From positions 1 through 52,277 of the forward strand of contig JAFUOK010000028.1 in assembly GCA_017481925.1 (NCBI GenBank): DNA of 52,277 bases, read 5' to 3'. Source of the DNA: Alistipes sp. Lineage in GTDB: Bacteria > Bacteroidota > Bacteroidia > Bacteroidales > Rikenellaceae. Below, piece by piece: positions 1-8,404 of this stretch; position 1 is the stretch's first letter; each line of letters starts with the position of its first letter. The notes under the pieces were generated by a model that searched no databases, had not been told where the DNA came from, and saw only the letters and a list, made by a program, of their open reading frames with translations. The position numbers and the translations under genes are program-made.

Positions 1-549
1 ACCTATCTCCCTTAGGCGAATCTTATCCGCTCCACGCCCAATGGCGAGAATCAGCACGGGCTCATAACGTAAGTCGAACGCCTCACTCACGGCCTTTGCA
101 TCAAAAGCCCCTATGCAGATACCATTCAGTCCTATCTCCACAGCCTGCAACAACATACTCTGCGCCACAATGCCCAGATCCACACTCACATAGTGCGATA
201 CAGCCGCGGTCGAGCAGATGATGATAAAGGCATTGGGCTCTGTGCCCTCCACGGGCAAATGCAACTCAGGCAGCGCACCTCCCAAGCGGATATGCGGCAG
301 CACCTTCGCAGCTTCATCTGCCAACACCATACGAAAGCGCAACACCTGCTGATTGCGTGCCGATGGGGCCTTTGTCGCCACCTCCACGATACGACGCAGT
401 TGATCCTCGCGCACACGAAACGATGGATCAAACGCCCTATGACTGCGGTTGCGCTCCAAGAGTTGCGACAACGTACGAGAGGTGCGACGTGCAGGTGCTG
501 CAGCACGTTGATGATCCTCCATCTTTTTACCCAAATAGTTATCTGCCAT
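1..549 (-). CDS. Nitroreductase family protein (C-terminus outside window)
   Basis: This is a minus-strand reading frame open to the left edge, with 183 codons visible. Early residues carry the nitroreductase signatures RNRSHRAFDPS and KAPSARNQQVLRF (FMN phosphate/ring contacts), and a later helix VAQSMLLQAVEIGLNGICIG matches the family's dimer-core region. Members are FMN flavoenzymes that reduce nitro compounds, quinones or similar acceptors with NAD(P)H; the substrate cannot be told from sequence. The ATG at 549 is chosen because it lies about 20 nt downstream of a good promoter and the protein starts at the usual distance from the first motif. A second Met at residue 10 is possible. It diverges from the ArsR-type gene at 753, which suggests but does not prove common control. 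Confidence 0.88.
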   Translation of the reverse strand, partial: MADNYLGKKMEDHQRAAAPARRTSRTLSQLLERNRSHRAFDPSFRVREDQLRRIVEVATKAPSARNQQVLRFRMVLADEAAKVLPHIRLGGALPELHLPVEGTEPNAFIIICSTAAVSHYVSVDLGIVAQSMLLQAVEIGLNGICIGAFDAKAVSEAFDLRYEPVLILAIGRGADKIRLREIG

Positions 550-567
550 AACGAAAATTTTTATACA

Positions 568-598
568 CAAATATAGGAAAATTCGGTCAATCCACAAA
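568..598 (-). promoter_or_regulatory. Promoter of the nitroreductase gene
   Basis: On the minus strand a -7 box TATATTTG (568-575) is preceded after 19 nt by TTTTG (595-599), matching the Bacteroidota TTTG-N19-TAnnTTTG pattern. The expected start of transcription lies shortly before the ATG at 549. Confidence 0.7.
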
Positions 599-705
599 AC
601 TCCCCACCTCGCTGATATTCGTCATTTTACGAAACACGAACCACAGCACTTCACGCCCCGTTTTTCGTCTTGGCGGTACACTTATTCGTTTATATGACAG
701 ATGGA

Positions 706-736
706 TTTGATACAACCATTTTTTTTCTTATATTTG
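706..736 (+). promoter_or_regulatory. Promoter of the ArsR-type regulator
   Basis: TTTG (706-709), a 19-nt spacer and TATATTTG (729-736) form a full-match Bacteroidota promoter 16 nt before the ATG at 753. With the nitroreductase promoter it forms a divergent pair about 110 bp apart, so a regulator bound between them could control both. Confidence 0.72.
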
Positions 737-752
737 CCAAAAGGATTTTCAA

Positions 753-1082
753 ATGGTTAAAGATAGTTCATACACCACCAAGGAGGAGCAGTTAGCACGC
801 ATAGCCAAGGCGATGGGACACCCCGCCCGCATCGCCATACTTAACTTTCTGGCACGGCGCGACTCCTGCTACTTCGGTGCAATACACGAGGAGTTACCCA
901 TAGCCAAAGCCACCGTATCACAACATCTCAAGGAGTTGAAGGATGCGGGACTGATACAGGGCGAGATTGAGGCTCCGAGGGTTAAGTATTGCATCTGCCG
1001 ACCCAACTGGAAGATGGCGCAGGTGTTGATGAACGAGTTCCTAAGCCAAGGCGCAGAGCAAAAAAAAGGGTGTTGCGGTTAG
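753..1082 (+). CDS. ArsR-family winged-helix regulator
   Basis: This 109-aa protein has the compact ArsR/SmtB fold. [13 protein letters not shown] (19-31) is the N-terminal signature helix, [20 protein letters not shown] (about 49-68) is the DNA-recognition helix-turn-helix, and the beta-wing follows. The usual metal-binding ELCVCDL motif is not seen: Cys39 stands in the equivalent helix, and two further Cys form a CCG tail. The ligand therefore cannot be assigned; it could sense metal, thiol or redox state, or none. The tail codons are also the stem of the downstream terminator, so the two Cys may be incidental. The nitroreductase gene is divergent, making it the best target candidate. Confidence 0.85.
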   Translation: MVKDSSYTTKEEQLARIAKAMGHPARIAILNFLARRDSCYFGAIHEELPIAKATVSQHLKELKDAGLIQGEIEAPRVKYCICRPNWKMAQVLMNEFLSQGAEQKKGCCG

Positions 1083-1100
1083 CAACACCTTTTATTTATA
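1061..1100. terminator. Bidirectional terminator overlapping the arsR-type stop codon
   Basis: GGTGTTGC (1069-1076), loop GGTTA, and GCAACACC (1082-1089) form a stem flanked by an A-run on the left and TTTTATTTA on the right. It therefore works in both directions for the converging genes ending at 1082 and 1096. The TAG stop codon (1080-1082) falls at the loop/stem boundary. Confidence 0.85.
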
Positions 1101-1659
1101 CATATATCAGCACAAAGCCCGACAGGAGATAGCAAAGCACAAAACTTACGGCAAAGACTCCTACCCCACGGCCATTTCTTAGGTTGGTGGCCGCAGCAAA
1201 GGCCTGATAACTCCAATAGAAGTACCATACGGCAAAGAGCGTAGCAACCAACCCCACGATTGAGAGCACGGTAGAATACTCCATAGCCGTAGCCATGCTG
1301 CCGTCGGTCATCAGCCCCATAACGCTACGCACCATAGGCACGGCAAACATCAACAGCATCACATCGAACGGGATACGGGCAAAGAGATTATATGCCGCCA
1401 CATCCCAAAAGCGCACTTTCGACTTCGAGAAGATCACACCACCCAGATACAACACCACAGCAAACAGCAGCCAAACGACCACCTGTTGCAAGGCAGCCTC
1501 GGCCAATGAGCCTCCGGCATAGTTAATTTGCGTGAGCGACGTAGCTCGTAGTCCCGTCTGCCAGCAAAAAATAGCGGTAAGAATCATCGCCGCAATACCC
1601 CAGCACATAGCCTGACGCATAGGCAGGCGACCAAACGGATTGATAATAGTCTTTATCAT
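1096..1659 (-). CDS. YIP1-like multi-pass membrane protein, copy 1
   Basis: This is a protein of about 187 aa with roughly five hydrophobic segments and the layout of YIP1/DUF1282-type membrane proteins. It aligns along its full length with its upstream neighbour (1758-2327): both open with NPF..L, share SLTQ..., SKVRF.DV and LFARIP.DVMLL, and end with a motif around NLRNGRGV / NLKNGRGV. The start is set at 1659 (MIKTIINPFG) rather than the longer ATG at 1692 because it aligns with the paralogue, and the longer version would begin inside a terminator hairpin. Function is unknown; the family is linked to membrane organisation. The tandem duplication and shared operon with a DUF2089 regulator are the main clues. 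Confidence 0.7.
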   Translation of the reverse strand: MIKTIINPFGRLPMRQAMCWGIAAMILTAIFCWQTGLRATSLTQINYAGGSLAEAALQQVVVWLLFAVVLYLGGVIFSKSKVRFWDVAAYNLFARIPFDVMLLMFAVPMVRSVMGLMTDGSMATAMEYSTVLSIVGLVATLFAVWYFYWSYQAFAAATNLRNGRGVGVFAVSFVLCYLLSGFVLIYV

Positions 1660-1666
1660 AGGCGTA

Positions 1667-1709
1667 AAAGATAAAAATCTCCACATTAACACGGAGCAAA
1701 TGTGGAGAT
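1667..1709 (-). terminator. Hairpin terminator in the leader of YIP1 copy 1
   Basis: ATCTCCACATT (1677-1687) and AATGTGGAGAT (1699-1709) make an 11-bp perfect stem with an 11-nt loop. On the minus strand it is followed by TTTTTATCTTTT, giving a classic intrinsic terminator. It lies between the two YIP1 paralogues, only about 17 nt before the start codon of copy 1. Confidence 0.75.
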
Positions 1710-1757
1710 CGTAGAACTTAATATTTCAGCACCTTCAGGCGTATGAATACTCAAACC

Positions 1758-2327
1758 CTAAAAAGCGATATATTTCACGATAAAAGGTGAAGTGAAGAAT
1801 GCCACCGCGAAACACAGCGCAAAGATCCAAACACCACGACCATTCTTAAGGTTGGTTGATTCTGAGAAGCCTTTGTAACACCACACAAAGAACCATACCA
1901 GGAATAGCAGTGAAATCATACTATAAGTCAATACTCCGGTAAGGTGATCACCCAACTCTGCAAATTTATGCTCTGCCACAACCTGCATAGCTGAACGAAT
2001 AGACGGAATCAGGTACAAAAGCAACATCACATCGTAAGGAATACGCGCAAAGAGTGTAAATGCAGATACATCAACAAAGCGTACCTTCGAATGTGAGAAC
2101 ATCAGGCCAGAAACATACAATATCACTGAAAAGAACAGCCACATAGCCACCTGGCGTAGCACACTATCGAAGAGTGTACCGCCCGTAAAGCTCACCTGGG
2201 TTAGCGATTCCAATCGAATCTCCTGTTGCCAACAAAATACTGACGTTAGAATCAACGCTACAATACCCCAACATAGCGAACTGCGCAATGTTAGGTAACG
2301 GAACGGATTGTAAAGTTTTTCGAACAT
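1758..2327 (-). CDS. YIP1-like multi-pass membrane protein, copy 2
   Basis: This 189-aa paralogue of the downstream protein has the same arrangement of about five membrane segments and the same conserved blocks (NPFRYL at the N-terminus, SKVRFVDV near residue 90, LFARIPYDVMLLL near 105, NLKNGRGVWIF near 165). The loop after the third membrane segment differs most between copies. It lies 27 nt downstream of the DUF2089 gene and is surely cotranscribed with it. No catalytic motif is visible. Function is unassigned; a two-subunit membrane partner of the DUF2089 protein is inference only. Confidence 0.72.
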   Translation of the reverse strand: MFEKLYNPFRYLTLRSSLCWGIVALILTSVFCWQQEIRLESLTQVSFTGGTLFDSVLRQVAMWLFFSVILYVSGLMFSHSKVRFVDVSAFTLFARIPYDVMLLLYLIPSIRSAMQVVAEHKFAELGDHLTGVLTYSMISLLFLVWFFVWCYKGFSESTNLKNGRGVWIFALCFAVAFFTSPFIVKYIAF

Positions 2328-2354
2328 AGGATTAATTTGATTTTTTCTGTTTTT

Positions 2355-2639
2355 TTACTTAGTTGTTTTTACGAGTCTCTCCAACTCTTCAATTACATCA
2401 TCCAAACGGTTACGCACCGACGGATAACTAAGTTCCATTTTTTGTGCAAGTGCCTTCAACGAGCCTCCGCACAATACGAAATCAAGTATGAAAACTTGAT
2501 CTTCCTCATCCAAACGCATAAATGGCGGCAATACATAATCACCCTGAATTTCAGTATCACATCCAGGGCAGTGCATCATCTGCACATGCAACATCCGACC
2601 ACACGATGGACAAAGTTTTGGCAATTTCTTCGTATCCAT
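2355..2639 (-). CDS. DUF2089 family zinc-ribbon/HTH protein
   Basis: This 94-aa protein has two parts. The N-terminal zinc ribbon has CPSCG (10-14) and CPGCD (24-28). The C-terminal helix-turn-helix has a sigma-like recognition segment GSLKALAQKMELSYPSVRNR (about 59-78). This is the arrangement of DUF2089, whose members are presumed transcriptional or anti-sigma-like regulators with no established targets. It is the first gene of an operon with two YIP1-like membrane proteins. A perfect palindrome lies over its predicted transcription start, so autoregulation is plausible. Confidence 0.83.
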   Translation of the reverse strand: MDTKKLPKLCPSCGRMLHVQMMHCPGCDTEIQGDYVLPPFMRLDEEDQVFILDFVLCGGSLKALAQKMELSYPSVRNRLDDVIEELERLVKTTK

Positions 2640-2675
2640 AAATAATACATTTTTGTTATTACCATTCCCCTCAAT

Positions 2676-2687
2676 TACACTAGTGTA
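2676..2687. promoter_or_regulatory. Palindromic operator candidate TACACTAGTGTA
   Basis: A perfect 12-bp palindrome lies 3 nt downstream of the -7 box of the DUF2089 operon, that is, over the expected start of transcription. A dimeric HTH protein bound here would block initiation. That the DUF2089 protein binds it is inference. Confidence 0.5.
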
Positions 2688-2690
2688 TTA

Positions 2691-2721
2691 CAAATATAAC
2701 ATTTAATTAATAAAAATGCAA
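2691..2721 (-). promoter_or_regulatory. Promoter of the DUF2089-YIP1 operon
   Basis: The minus-strand -7 box TATATTTG (2691-2698) is preceded after 20 nt by TTG (2719-2721). This is a full match to the Bacteroidota consensus, giving a leader of about 45 nt. Confidence 0.7.
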
Positions 2722-2792
2722 CTGTTTTTAATATTTTTCTATTTTTTGTCCAAAATTTCCACATCACATGCATAATTCATTGCATAAAGCAC

Positions 2793-2827
2793 AAAAAAAG
2801 CGGCTACACTGCATATGTAGCCGCTTT
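2793..2827 (-). terminator. Terminator of the gyrA-TPR operon
   Basis: AAAGCGGCTACA (2797-2808), a 7-nt loop and TGTAGCCGCTTT (2816-2827) form a perfect 12-bp stem. On the minus strand it is followed by a T-run, 20 nt past the stop codon of the TPR gene. Confidence 0.9.
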
Positions 2828-2847
2828 AGTTGCATACTTAAGTATGA

Positions 2848-4209
2848 TTACTGAGCCTTCAACTCGTTCAAAGCCTTGTTGTACTGCTCGTACTTAGCCA
2901 TCATACCCTCCTCGTCACGAAGACGGAAAGTAAGGCTCTTCAAGGTCTCCAATATGCCCTGGTGCTTAGGATCGAGCTTGTAAGCAGCCTCCAATACGGG
3001 AACTGCGGGCTTGTAAGCCTCGATAACCTTCTTCTGATCAGCCTGGAAGTCAGCATTGCTCTTATAGTCGCGTGAGTTCATCTCATCGTTCATAGAGTCG
3101 CCCTGGAAGATGTAAGACAAAGCGAGGTTATAGGTAGCCTGTACATTCTGGGGATCCAACTCAACAACCTTCTGGAAAGATTTGATTGACTCAGGATAGT
3201 TCTTCATACGGTCGAACATAATAGCACGGCTATTCCACAAGCTCTTGTTCTGGGGATCACGCTCCAAAGCGCCATCAACCATAGATACCAACTCCTGAGG
3301 ATCACCTACAGGGTTCTCACGATCGGTGTAAAGACCGATAAGACCCTCAACGATCAAGGTGTTAGCGGGATACTTTGCCAAACCATCCATAAGGATAGTC
3401 TTTGCACGCTGCAAGTTAGCAACACGTACAGAAGAGTCCTTCTGGCCATAGTAAGCGTGGAAGAGGTAGTAGTAGATGTTACCGTTCTCATCAGAGTAGC
3501 CTGACTCCAAAGCCTTGGTCAAAGCCTCTGCACCCTTAGCGAAAGATGCGGGGTTCTTCTCGCCATCCATAACGTAGGTCAAACCTGCATTGTAGATGAA
3601 ATCACCGCTCTTCTGACCAGTGTAACCGGGCATATTCTGAACCTTATCAGCAGCCATATAAGCCTCGGCAGCCTTGCCACCCTCGCCAGCCTGGAACGAT
3701 ACGGTACCAACGGTGCTGTAGTAGTTCTTAACCTTCTCAAGACCCTCATTTACCTTAGCAGCCTGCTTTGCGTCCAGCTGACCAGCCTTAACGAATGAGT
3801 TAGCAGCCTCCATAGCCAAGTCACCCTCCTTAACGGGAGAAGTAACAACCCAAGAGTGAATCTTACCACCAGCAACATAAACCTTCAACATAGGATAGGT
3901 GTACTCAGTGCAAGCAACACCACCTACATTTACATTGTCGGTCTGAGACATAGCACGACCCAATGCAGCAGTTGCCAAAGAGTAGTCCATATCAGGGAAG
4001 ATGTCCTTTGAAGGAGCCTCGGCAGCCTCCAAATAAGCATTACCACGAGCCAACCAAGTAGCAGCCTTCGAAGCCTTCTTGGCGTCCTGTGAATCAGCAT
4101 CAACCTTAGCCAACTTAGCTACAAGAGCCTCCTTATTGGCCTTCTGAGCATTTGCGATTGGTGCTGCCATAACTATTATGGCCATCACCGCGAAAATTAA
4201 TTTCTTCAT
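2848..4209 (-). CDS. Secreted TPR-repeat protein downstream of gyrA
   Basis: This 453-aa protein has a clear signal peptide (MKKLIFAVMAIIVMAAPIANA, cleaved before QKANKEAL), so it is periplasmic or secreted. A Lys/Ala-rich helical N-terminal part is followed by TPR units. The clearest are around 310-390: NKSLWNSRAIMFDRMKNYPE and NVQATYNLALSYIFQGD. TPRs bind partner proteins; the partner is unknown. Its codon use is strongly biased to a few codons (GCC, AAG, CTT), which suggests high expression. No promoter is seen in the 68-nt gap to gyrA, so it probably depends on gyrA transcription. A gyrA-TPR pair is common in Bacteroidales. Confidence 0.85.
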   Translation of the reverse strand: MKKLIFAVMAIIVMAAPIANAQKANKEALVAKLAKVDADSQDAKKASKAATWLARGNAYLEAAEAPSKDIFPDMDYSLATAALGRAMSQTDNVNVGGVACTEYTYPMLKVYVAGGKIHSWVVTSPVKEGDLAMEAANSFVKAGQLDAKQAAKVNEGLEKVKNYYSTVGTVSFQAGEGGKAAEAYMAADKVQNMPGYTGQKSGDFIYNAGLTYVMDGEKNPASFAKGAEALTKALESGYSDENGNIYYYLFHAYYGQKDSSVRVANLQRAKTILMDGLAKYPANTLIVEGLIGLYTDRENPVGDPQELVSMVDGALERDPQNKSLWNSRAIMFDRMKNYPESIKSFQKVVELDPQNVQATYNLALSYIFQGDSMNDEMNSRDYKSNADFQADQKKVIEAYKPAVPVLEAAYKLDPKHQGILETLKSLTFRLRDEEGMMAKYEQYNKALNELKAQ

Positions 4210-4277
4210 AATTAATTAATTTCTGTTTTTAAAGAAACGTTTTACTGTTGTTGTTTATTGTTTTCGTTTTGGTCTTT

Positions 4278-6848
4278 TTATTCCTGCTGGGGTTGCGATG
4301 CTGCGTTCTCATCTGCAACAGGGGCCTCAACAGCACCCTCCGCCTGAGCCTCTACAACACCCTCTGCGGCCTCCTCCTCATCACTTACGGGCACGGCCAT
4401 CACCGAAGCAATCACATCGCCCTCGCGCAAGTTGATAATCTTCACGCCCTGCGTAGCACGACCTGCAAGACGAATCTGCTCAACCTTGGTACGGATCGTT
4501 ACGCCCGAGCGGTTGATAATCATCAGATCGTTCTCGTCCGTTACGGCCTGGATAGAGATCAGATCGCCCGTCTTCTCGGTGATGTTGATGGTCTTGACAC
4601 CCTTACCGCCACGGTTGGTTACACGATACTCGTCCAGATCGGTACGCTTACCGTAACCATTCTCCGACAGTACAAGCACATCCTGCTTTGAATCGGGCTC
4701 GATGCAGATCATACCGATCACCTCGTCGCCCTCGTCGAGTGTAATACCGCGAACACCCTGACCCACACGGCCGATAGGACGCACCGCACTCTCGTTAAAG
4801 CGGATTGCCTTACCACCACGTGCTGCAATCATAATCTCGGCATCACCGCTGGTGATCTTCGCCTCGATCAAACGGTCGCCCTCGCGGATAACGATAGCAT
4901 TGACACCCGTCTGACGGGGACGTGAGTACTCCTTGAGCTTAGTCTTCTTCACAACACCCTCACGAGTACACATCACGATGTGGTTAGAGTTGATATACTC
5001 CTCATCGTTGAGATTCTTGGTGTTGATATATGCACGAACCTTATCGTCGGGCTCAATCTGGATAATATTCTGGATGGCACGGCCCTTAGACGCACGTGTA
5101 CCCTCGGGGATGTCATATACCTTGAGCCAATAGCAACGACCCTTCTCGGTAAAGAAGATCATCGTATTGTGCATCGAAGCAACATATATATGCTCGATGA
5201 AATCCTCGTCGCGTGTTGCGCTACCCTTCATGCCTACACCACCACGATTCTGGATGCGGTACTCGGCCAACGGGGTACGCTTGATGTAACCCATATGAGA
5301 GATGGTGATAACCATATCCTCATCAGCATAGAAATCCTCGGGATTGAACTCCTCCGAAGAGTAAACGATCTCGGTGCGGCGCTCGTCGCCATACTTGGCC
5401 TTGATCTCCAGCAACTCGTCCTTGATGATCTGCATCTGCATATCGACGCTTGCCAATACATCCTGGAAATAGTTGATCTGGCGCTCCAGCTCGGCGTGCT
5501 CGGCCTCCAGCTTCTCGCGCTCCAGGCCAGTAAGCTGACGCAGACGCATCTCCACGATAGCAGCTGCCTGCACATCACTCAAACCGAAACGCTCCTGCAA
5601 AGCCTGCTTGGCTGCATCGGTAGAGCGTGACGAGCGGATGATATGCACCACCTCGTCGATGTTATCCTGAGCGATGAGCAAGCCCTGGACGATGTGCATA
5701 CGCTCCTGCGCCTTCTTCAAATCGAAGCGTGTGCGGCGTACCACCACGTCGTGACGATGCTCAACGAAATGCTTAACCATATCGTGCAGGTTGAGCAGCA
5801 TAGGACGGCCATTAACCAATGCGATATTATTCACTGCAAACGAAGTCTGCAACTCGGTGTTCTTGAACAGGGTGTTCAGCACTACGTTTGCCGAAGCATC
5901 CTTCTTCACAAAGATGACGATACGCAGACCCTTGCGGTCACTCTCGTCATTAATGTATGAGATACCCTCCAGTTTCTTCTCATTGACCATAGCGCCGATC
6001 TTCTTGATCATCTCGGCCTTATTGACCATGTAGGGGATCTCCTTGATTACGATACACTCACGACCCGACTCCGTAGTCTCGATCTCGGTGCGGGCACGCA
6101 TAATCACGCGGCCACGACCCGTAAGCATAGCCTCCTTGGCACCTTCGTAACCATAAATCAAGGCACCCGTAGGGAAGTCGGGGCCCTTGACATACTTGAG
6201 TAGTTCCTCGCACTCACACTCGGGGTTGTCGATGTATGCACAGCACGCATCAACCACCTCGCCCAAGTTGTGGGGAGCCATATTGGTAGCCATACCTACG
6301 GCGATACCGCTTGCACCATTTACCAGCAACAAAGGAATCCTTGTGGGCAATACGGTGGGCTCCTTGATAGTATCGTCGAAGTTGGTTGTCCAGTCGATTG
6401 TCTCCTTCTCGATGTCGGCCATCACCTCGTCGGTAATCTTCTGCATACGCGCCTCGGTATATCGCATCGCCGCAGCCTTATCGCCATCCATCGAACCAAA
6501 GTTACCCTGACCCTCTACCAGGGGATAACGCATAGCCCACTCCTGAGCCATACGGACCATAGCCTCGTAAACCGAGCTATCGCCGTGGGGGTGGAACTTA
6601 CCCAATACATCACCGACAATACGGGCAGATTTACGTGTCGGCTTGTCAGAATAGAGGTTCAACTCGGCACTCATATCATAGAGGATACGACGATGTACGG
6701 GTTTCAAGCCGTCACGCACGTCTGGCAAGGCGCGCGAAACGATTACCGACATCGAGTAATCGATATATGCCGACTTCATCTGCTCCTCGATATTGATGGG
6801 TATGATTCTACCCGTCAACTCAGGGCTCTTATCTTCTTCAGTCATCAT
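4278..6848 (-). CDS. gyrA: DNA gyrase subunit A
   Basis: This 856-aa protein is collinear with GyrA. The winged-helix/tower part begins with [20 protein letters not shown]. The quinolone-resistance region reads [10 protein letters not shown], so the positions equivalent to E. coli Ser83 and Asp87 are Ser91 and Glu95, the susceptible-type residues of many bacteria. The catalytic Tyr130 lies in [10 protein letters not shown]. The C-terminal DNA-wrapping domain has the GyrA-box variant TNRGGKG. An acidic Ala/Glu-rich tail of about 35 residues ends the protein. With GyrB it introduces negative supercoils using ATP. The ATG at 6848 is followed by a second ATG; either could be used. It heads an operon with the TPR gene. 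Confidence 0.98.
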   Translation of the reverse strand: MMTEEDKSPELTGRIIPINIEEQMKSAYIDYSMSVIVSRALPDVRDGLKPVHRRILYDMSAELNLYSDKPTRKSARIVGDVLGKFHPHGDSSVYEAMVRMAQEWAMRYPLVEGQGNFGSMDGDKAAAMRYTEARMQKITDEVMADIEKETIDWTTNFDDTIKEPTVLPTRIPLLLVNGASGIAVGMATNMAPHNLGEVVDACCAYIDNPECECEELLKYVKGPDFPTGALIYGYEGAKEAMLTGRGRVIMRARTEIETTESGRECIVIKEIPYMVNKAEMIKKIGAMVNEKKLEGISYINDESDRKGLRIVIFVKKDASANVVLNTLFKNTELQTSFAVNNIALVNGRPMLLNLHDMVKHFVEHRHDVVVRRTRFDLKKAQERMHIVQGLLIAQDNIDEVVHIIRSSRSTDAAKQALQERFGLSDVQAAAIVEMRLRQLTGLEREKLEAEHAELERQINYFQDVLASVDMQMQIIKDELLEIKAKYGDERRTEIVYSSEEFNPEDFYADEDMVITISHMGYIKRTPLAEYRIQNRGGVGMKGSATRDEDFIEHIYVASMHNTMIFFTEKGRCYWLKVYDIPEGTRASKGRAIQNIIQIEPDDKVRAYINTKNLNDEEYINSNHIVMCTREGVVKKTKLKEYSRPRQTGVNAIVIREGDRLIEAKITSGDAEIMIAARGGKAIRFNESAVRPIGRVGQGVRGITLDEGDEVIGMICIEPDSKQDVLVLSENGYGKRTDLDEYRVTNRGGKGVKTINITEKTGDLISIQAVTDENDLMIINRSGVTIRTKVEQIRLAGRATQGVKIINLREGDVIASVMAVPVSDEEEAAEGVVEAQAEGAVEAPVADENAASQPQQE

Positions 6849-6897
6849 ATTCTTAAGGTTGAAAAATTAGCACCCGCTGGTGCATCTTTTAATTGAG

Positions 6898-6928
6898 CAA
6901 AAGTACTCATTTTTTCGAAAACACACAA
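6898..6928 (-). promoter_or_regulatory. Promoter of gyrA
   Basis: The minus-strand -7 box TACTTTTG (6898-6905) is preceded after 20 nt by TTG (6926-6928). The leader to the ATG is about 45 nt. Confidence 0.65.
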
Positions 6929-7011
6929 TTTTAGGCTCGGTTTTTACATATATTTATAGTAATTATTTTCAAAACACCCCGTTTTTGCCCATTTTCGGGC
7001 GATTTGAGGGC

Positions 7012-7047
7012 AAAAAAAATTTCCCTCGGCACCCTGCCGAGAGAAAT
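7012..7047 (-). terminator. Terminator of the S24/kinase/lgt/SPOR/GtrA operon
   Basis: TTTCCCTCGGCA (7020-7031), loop CCC and TGCCGAGAGAAA (7035-7046) pair with one C/A position that is a G-U wobble in the minus-strand RNA. Eight U residues follow in that RNA. It sits 12 nt past the GtrA stop codon. Confidence 0.87.
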
Positions 7048-7058
7048 TAAGATTGCAA

Positions 7059-7535
7059 TTACTTTTTAAATGTAAAATAACGGCCCGATAAATAACTATA
7101 CGCCACACACACCGCCGTGGTCAGTGCCTTTGCCGGCGTAGGCCAAATGCCTGCCACCTCGACGAACAACTTTATGCAGACATAATTGAGCAGCAGCGAA
7201 CCCACAACCGTGAGTGCATATTTGAACAGCTGGCGCCCCTGCCCCACCTCAACGGAGCGAAAAGCAACGTTGCGGTTAAGCCAAAAACCCGTAAAAAAAG
7301 TTATCGGAAAGACCACCACGAGCGAGGCTACGTGAGGCGAGATGACCACCACTCCGAGGTCGATGTAGCGCAGTGCAATAATGTAATGATATATAAGGTA
7401 ATACCAAACTACATCCAACACCATATTCACACCGCCGCACACAGCGTAGCGAAACATCGTCGGCGACACATAGCGCTGCAACCCCTGCACATAGCACCGA
7501 TCAATAAACGACCCTATCTTCTCGGCTACCCGCAT
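7059..7535 (-). CDS. GtrA family membrane protein
   Basis: This 158-aa protein has four predicted membrane helices and the GtrA pattern: FRYAVCGGVNMVLDVVWYYL (helix 1) and FFTGFWLNRNVAFRS at the end of helix 2, with the conserved W/F-N-R-x-x-x-F motif. GtrA proteins are thought to help move polyprenyl-linked sugars across the inner membrane or support glycosyltransferases. No glycosyltransferase is adjacent, so the substrate is unknown. Its ATG overlaps the stop of the SPOR gene (TAATG), indicating translational coupling as the last gene of the operon. Confidence 0.85.
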   Translation of the reverse strand: MRVAEKIGSFIDRCYVQGLQRYVSPTMFRYAVCGGVNMVLDVVWYYLIYHYIIALRYIDLGVVVISPHVASLVVVFPITFFTGFWLNRNVAFRSVEVGQGRQLFKYALTVVGSLLLNYVCIKLFVEVAGIWPTPAKALTTAVCVAYSYLSGRYFTFKK

Positions 7536-8404
7536 TACTTCTTATTATAGACCCACAGGTCGGGATATATGTCACGATATGAGCGAACAAAAGTATTACA
7601 CTCCTCGCGAGAGTTGCTGCCAAAAGCAGTCACCATATGTTTACTTCCCAGAGGAAGCACCTCTGCGTTCACATCCTTAATATTCGAACGCAACTGCTCC
7701 ACGGCACGTGCCGCATTCTCCTCGGTAGAGAAGACACCCATAACCACATAATAGGCATACGTACTCGGCTTAGGTGCAGCCTGCGGCTCGGGTGTTACGA
7801 CCGTAGCGTTTGCAGGCGCTGCAGCCGTCGTCTGATCATCGGCTTTAGTCTCCGCAAGCGCCTGAGCCTCGGGCTCCTGATCGGCAAGAATTACAGCCAC
7901 AGTCTCCGGCTTCACATCAGCATTCACACCCCAGCTATCGCCCCACTGCAAGTAGGCGAACAGGGCCAGCGCCACAACCACCGCCACGGCACACACTACA
8001 TATATCCAGGCATGCGAACTCTTCTTCTTGATGATGAGTGTCTTTACTCCCTTGGGATTGATTGTCGAAGCAAACACCTTATCGGCGACAAAACTCTTTC
8101 CACGCAATACTCCAACGCCACCGATGGTCAGTTCCCCGTCCGTGCGGGTCTTGGCGATCCAGCGCTCGTAGATATCCTGCGCCTGCTCACGCTGACACGA
8201 GGCAATAGCAACGATCTCGTCCACAAGCGAGGGAGCCTGCTCCTGCGACGAGAAGGCCACAACATTGCGCGGGCTCATAAGCCTATTCTTGTCGATGCGA
8301 CGAGCCCCCTGGCGCTCAATAAAGAGAGTACCCACCTCGGGCAGAAAGACTCCGCGACCGCTGATGAGCATATTGTAGATTATTTTGTTTACCTCGTCAA
8401 TCAT
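7535..8404 (-). CDS. HU-CCDC81-like / SPOR domain membrane protein
   Basis: This 289-aa protein has three parts. Residues 1-115 resemble the bacterial HU-CCDC81 domains (LPEVGTLFIERQGAR; GELTIGGVGVLRG). Residues 131-153 form one membrane helix. After a Pro/Ala/Glu-rich linker, residues 214-285 form a SPOR domain (TYAYYVVMGVFSTEENA). SPOR domains bind denuded glycan strands of septal peptidoglycan, so the C-terminus should be periplasmic and the HU-like domains cytoplasmic. This is a known Bacteroidota architecture without assigned function; a link between cell division and the nucleoid is inference. Stop and start codons overlap those of its neighbours as TAATG on both sides. Confidence 0.87.
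   Translation of the reverse strand: MIDEVNKIIYNMLISGRGVFLPEVGTLFIERQGARRIDKNRLMSPRNVVAFSSQEQAPSLVDEIVAIASCQREQAQDIYERWIAKTRTDGELTIGGVGVLRGKSFVADKVFASTINPKGVKTLIIKKKSSHAWIYVVCAVAVVVALALFAYLQWGDSWGVNADVKPETVAVILADQEPEAQALAETKADDQTTAAAPANATVVTPEPQAAPKPSTYAYYVVMGVFSTEENAARAVEQLRSNIKDVNAEVLPLGSKHMVTAFGSNSREECNTFVRSYRDIYPDLWVYNKK

Noticed and set aside
4980..5630. 216-aa plus-strand reading frame opposite gyrA
   Set aside because: It is a shadow of the highly conserved gyrA coding strand, with no motif, promoter or sensible composition.
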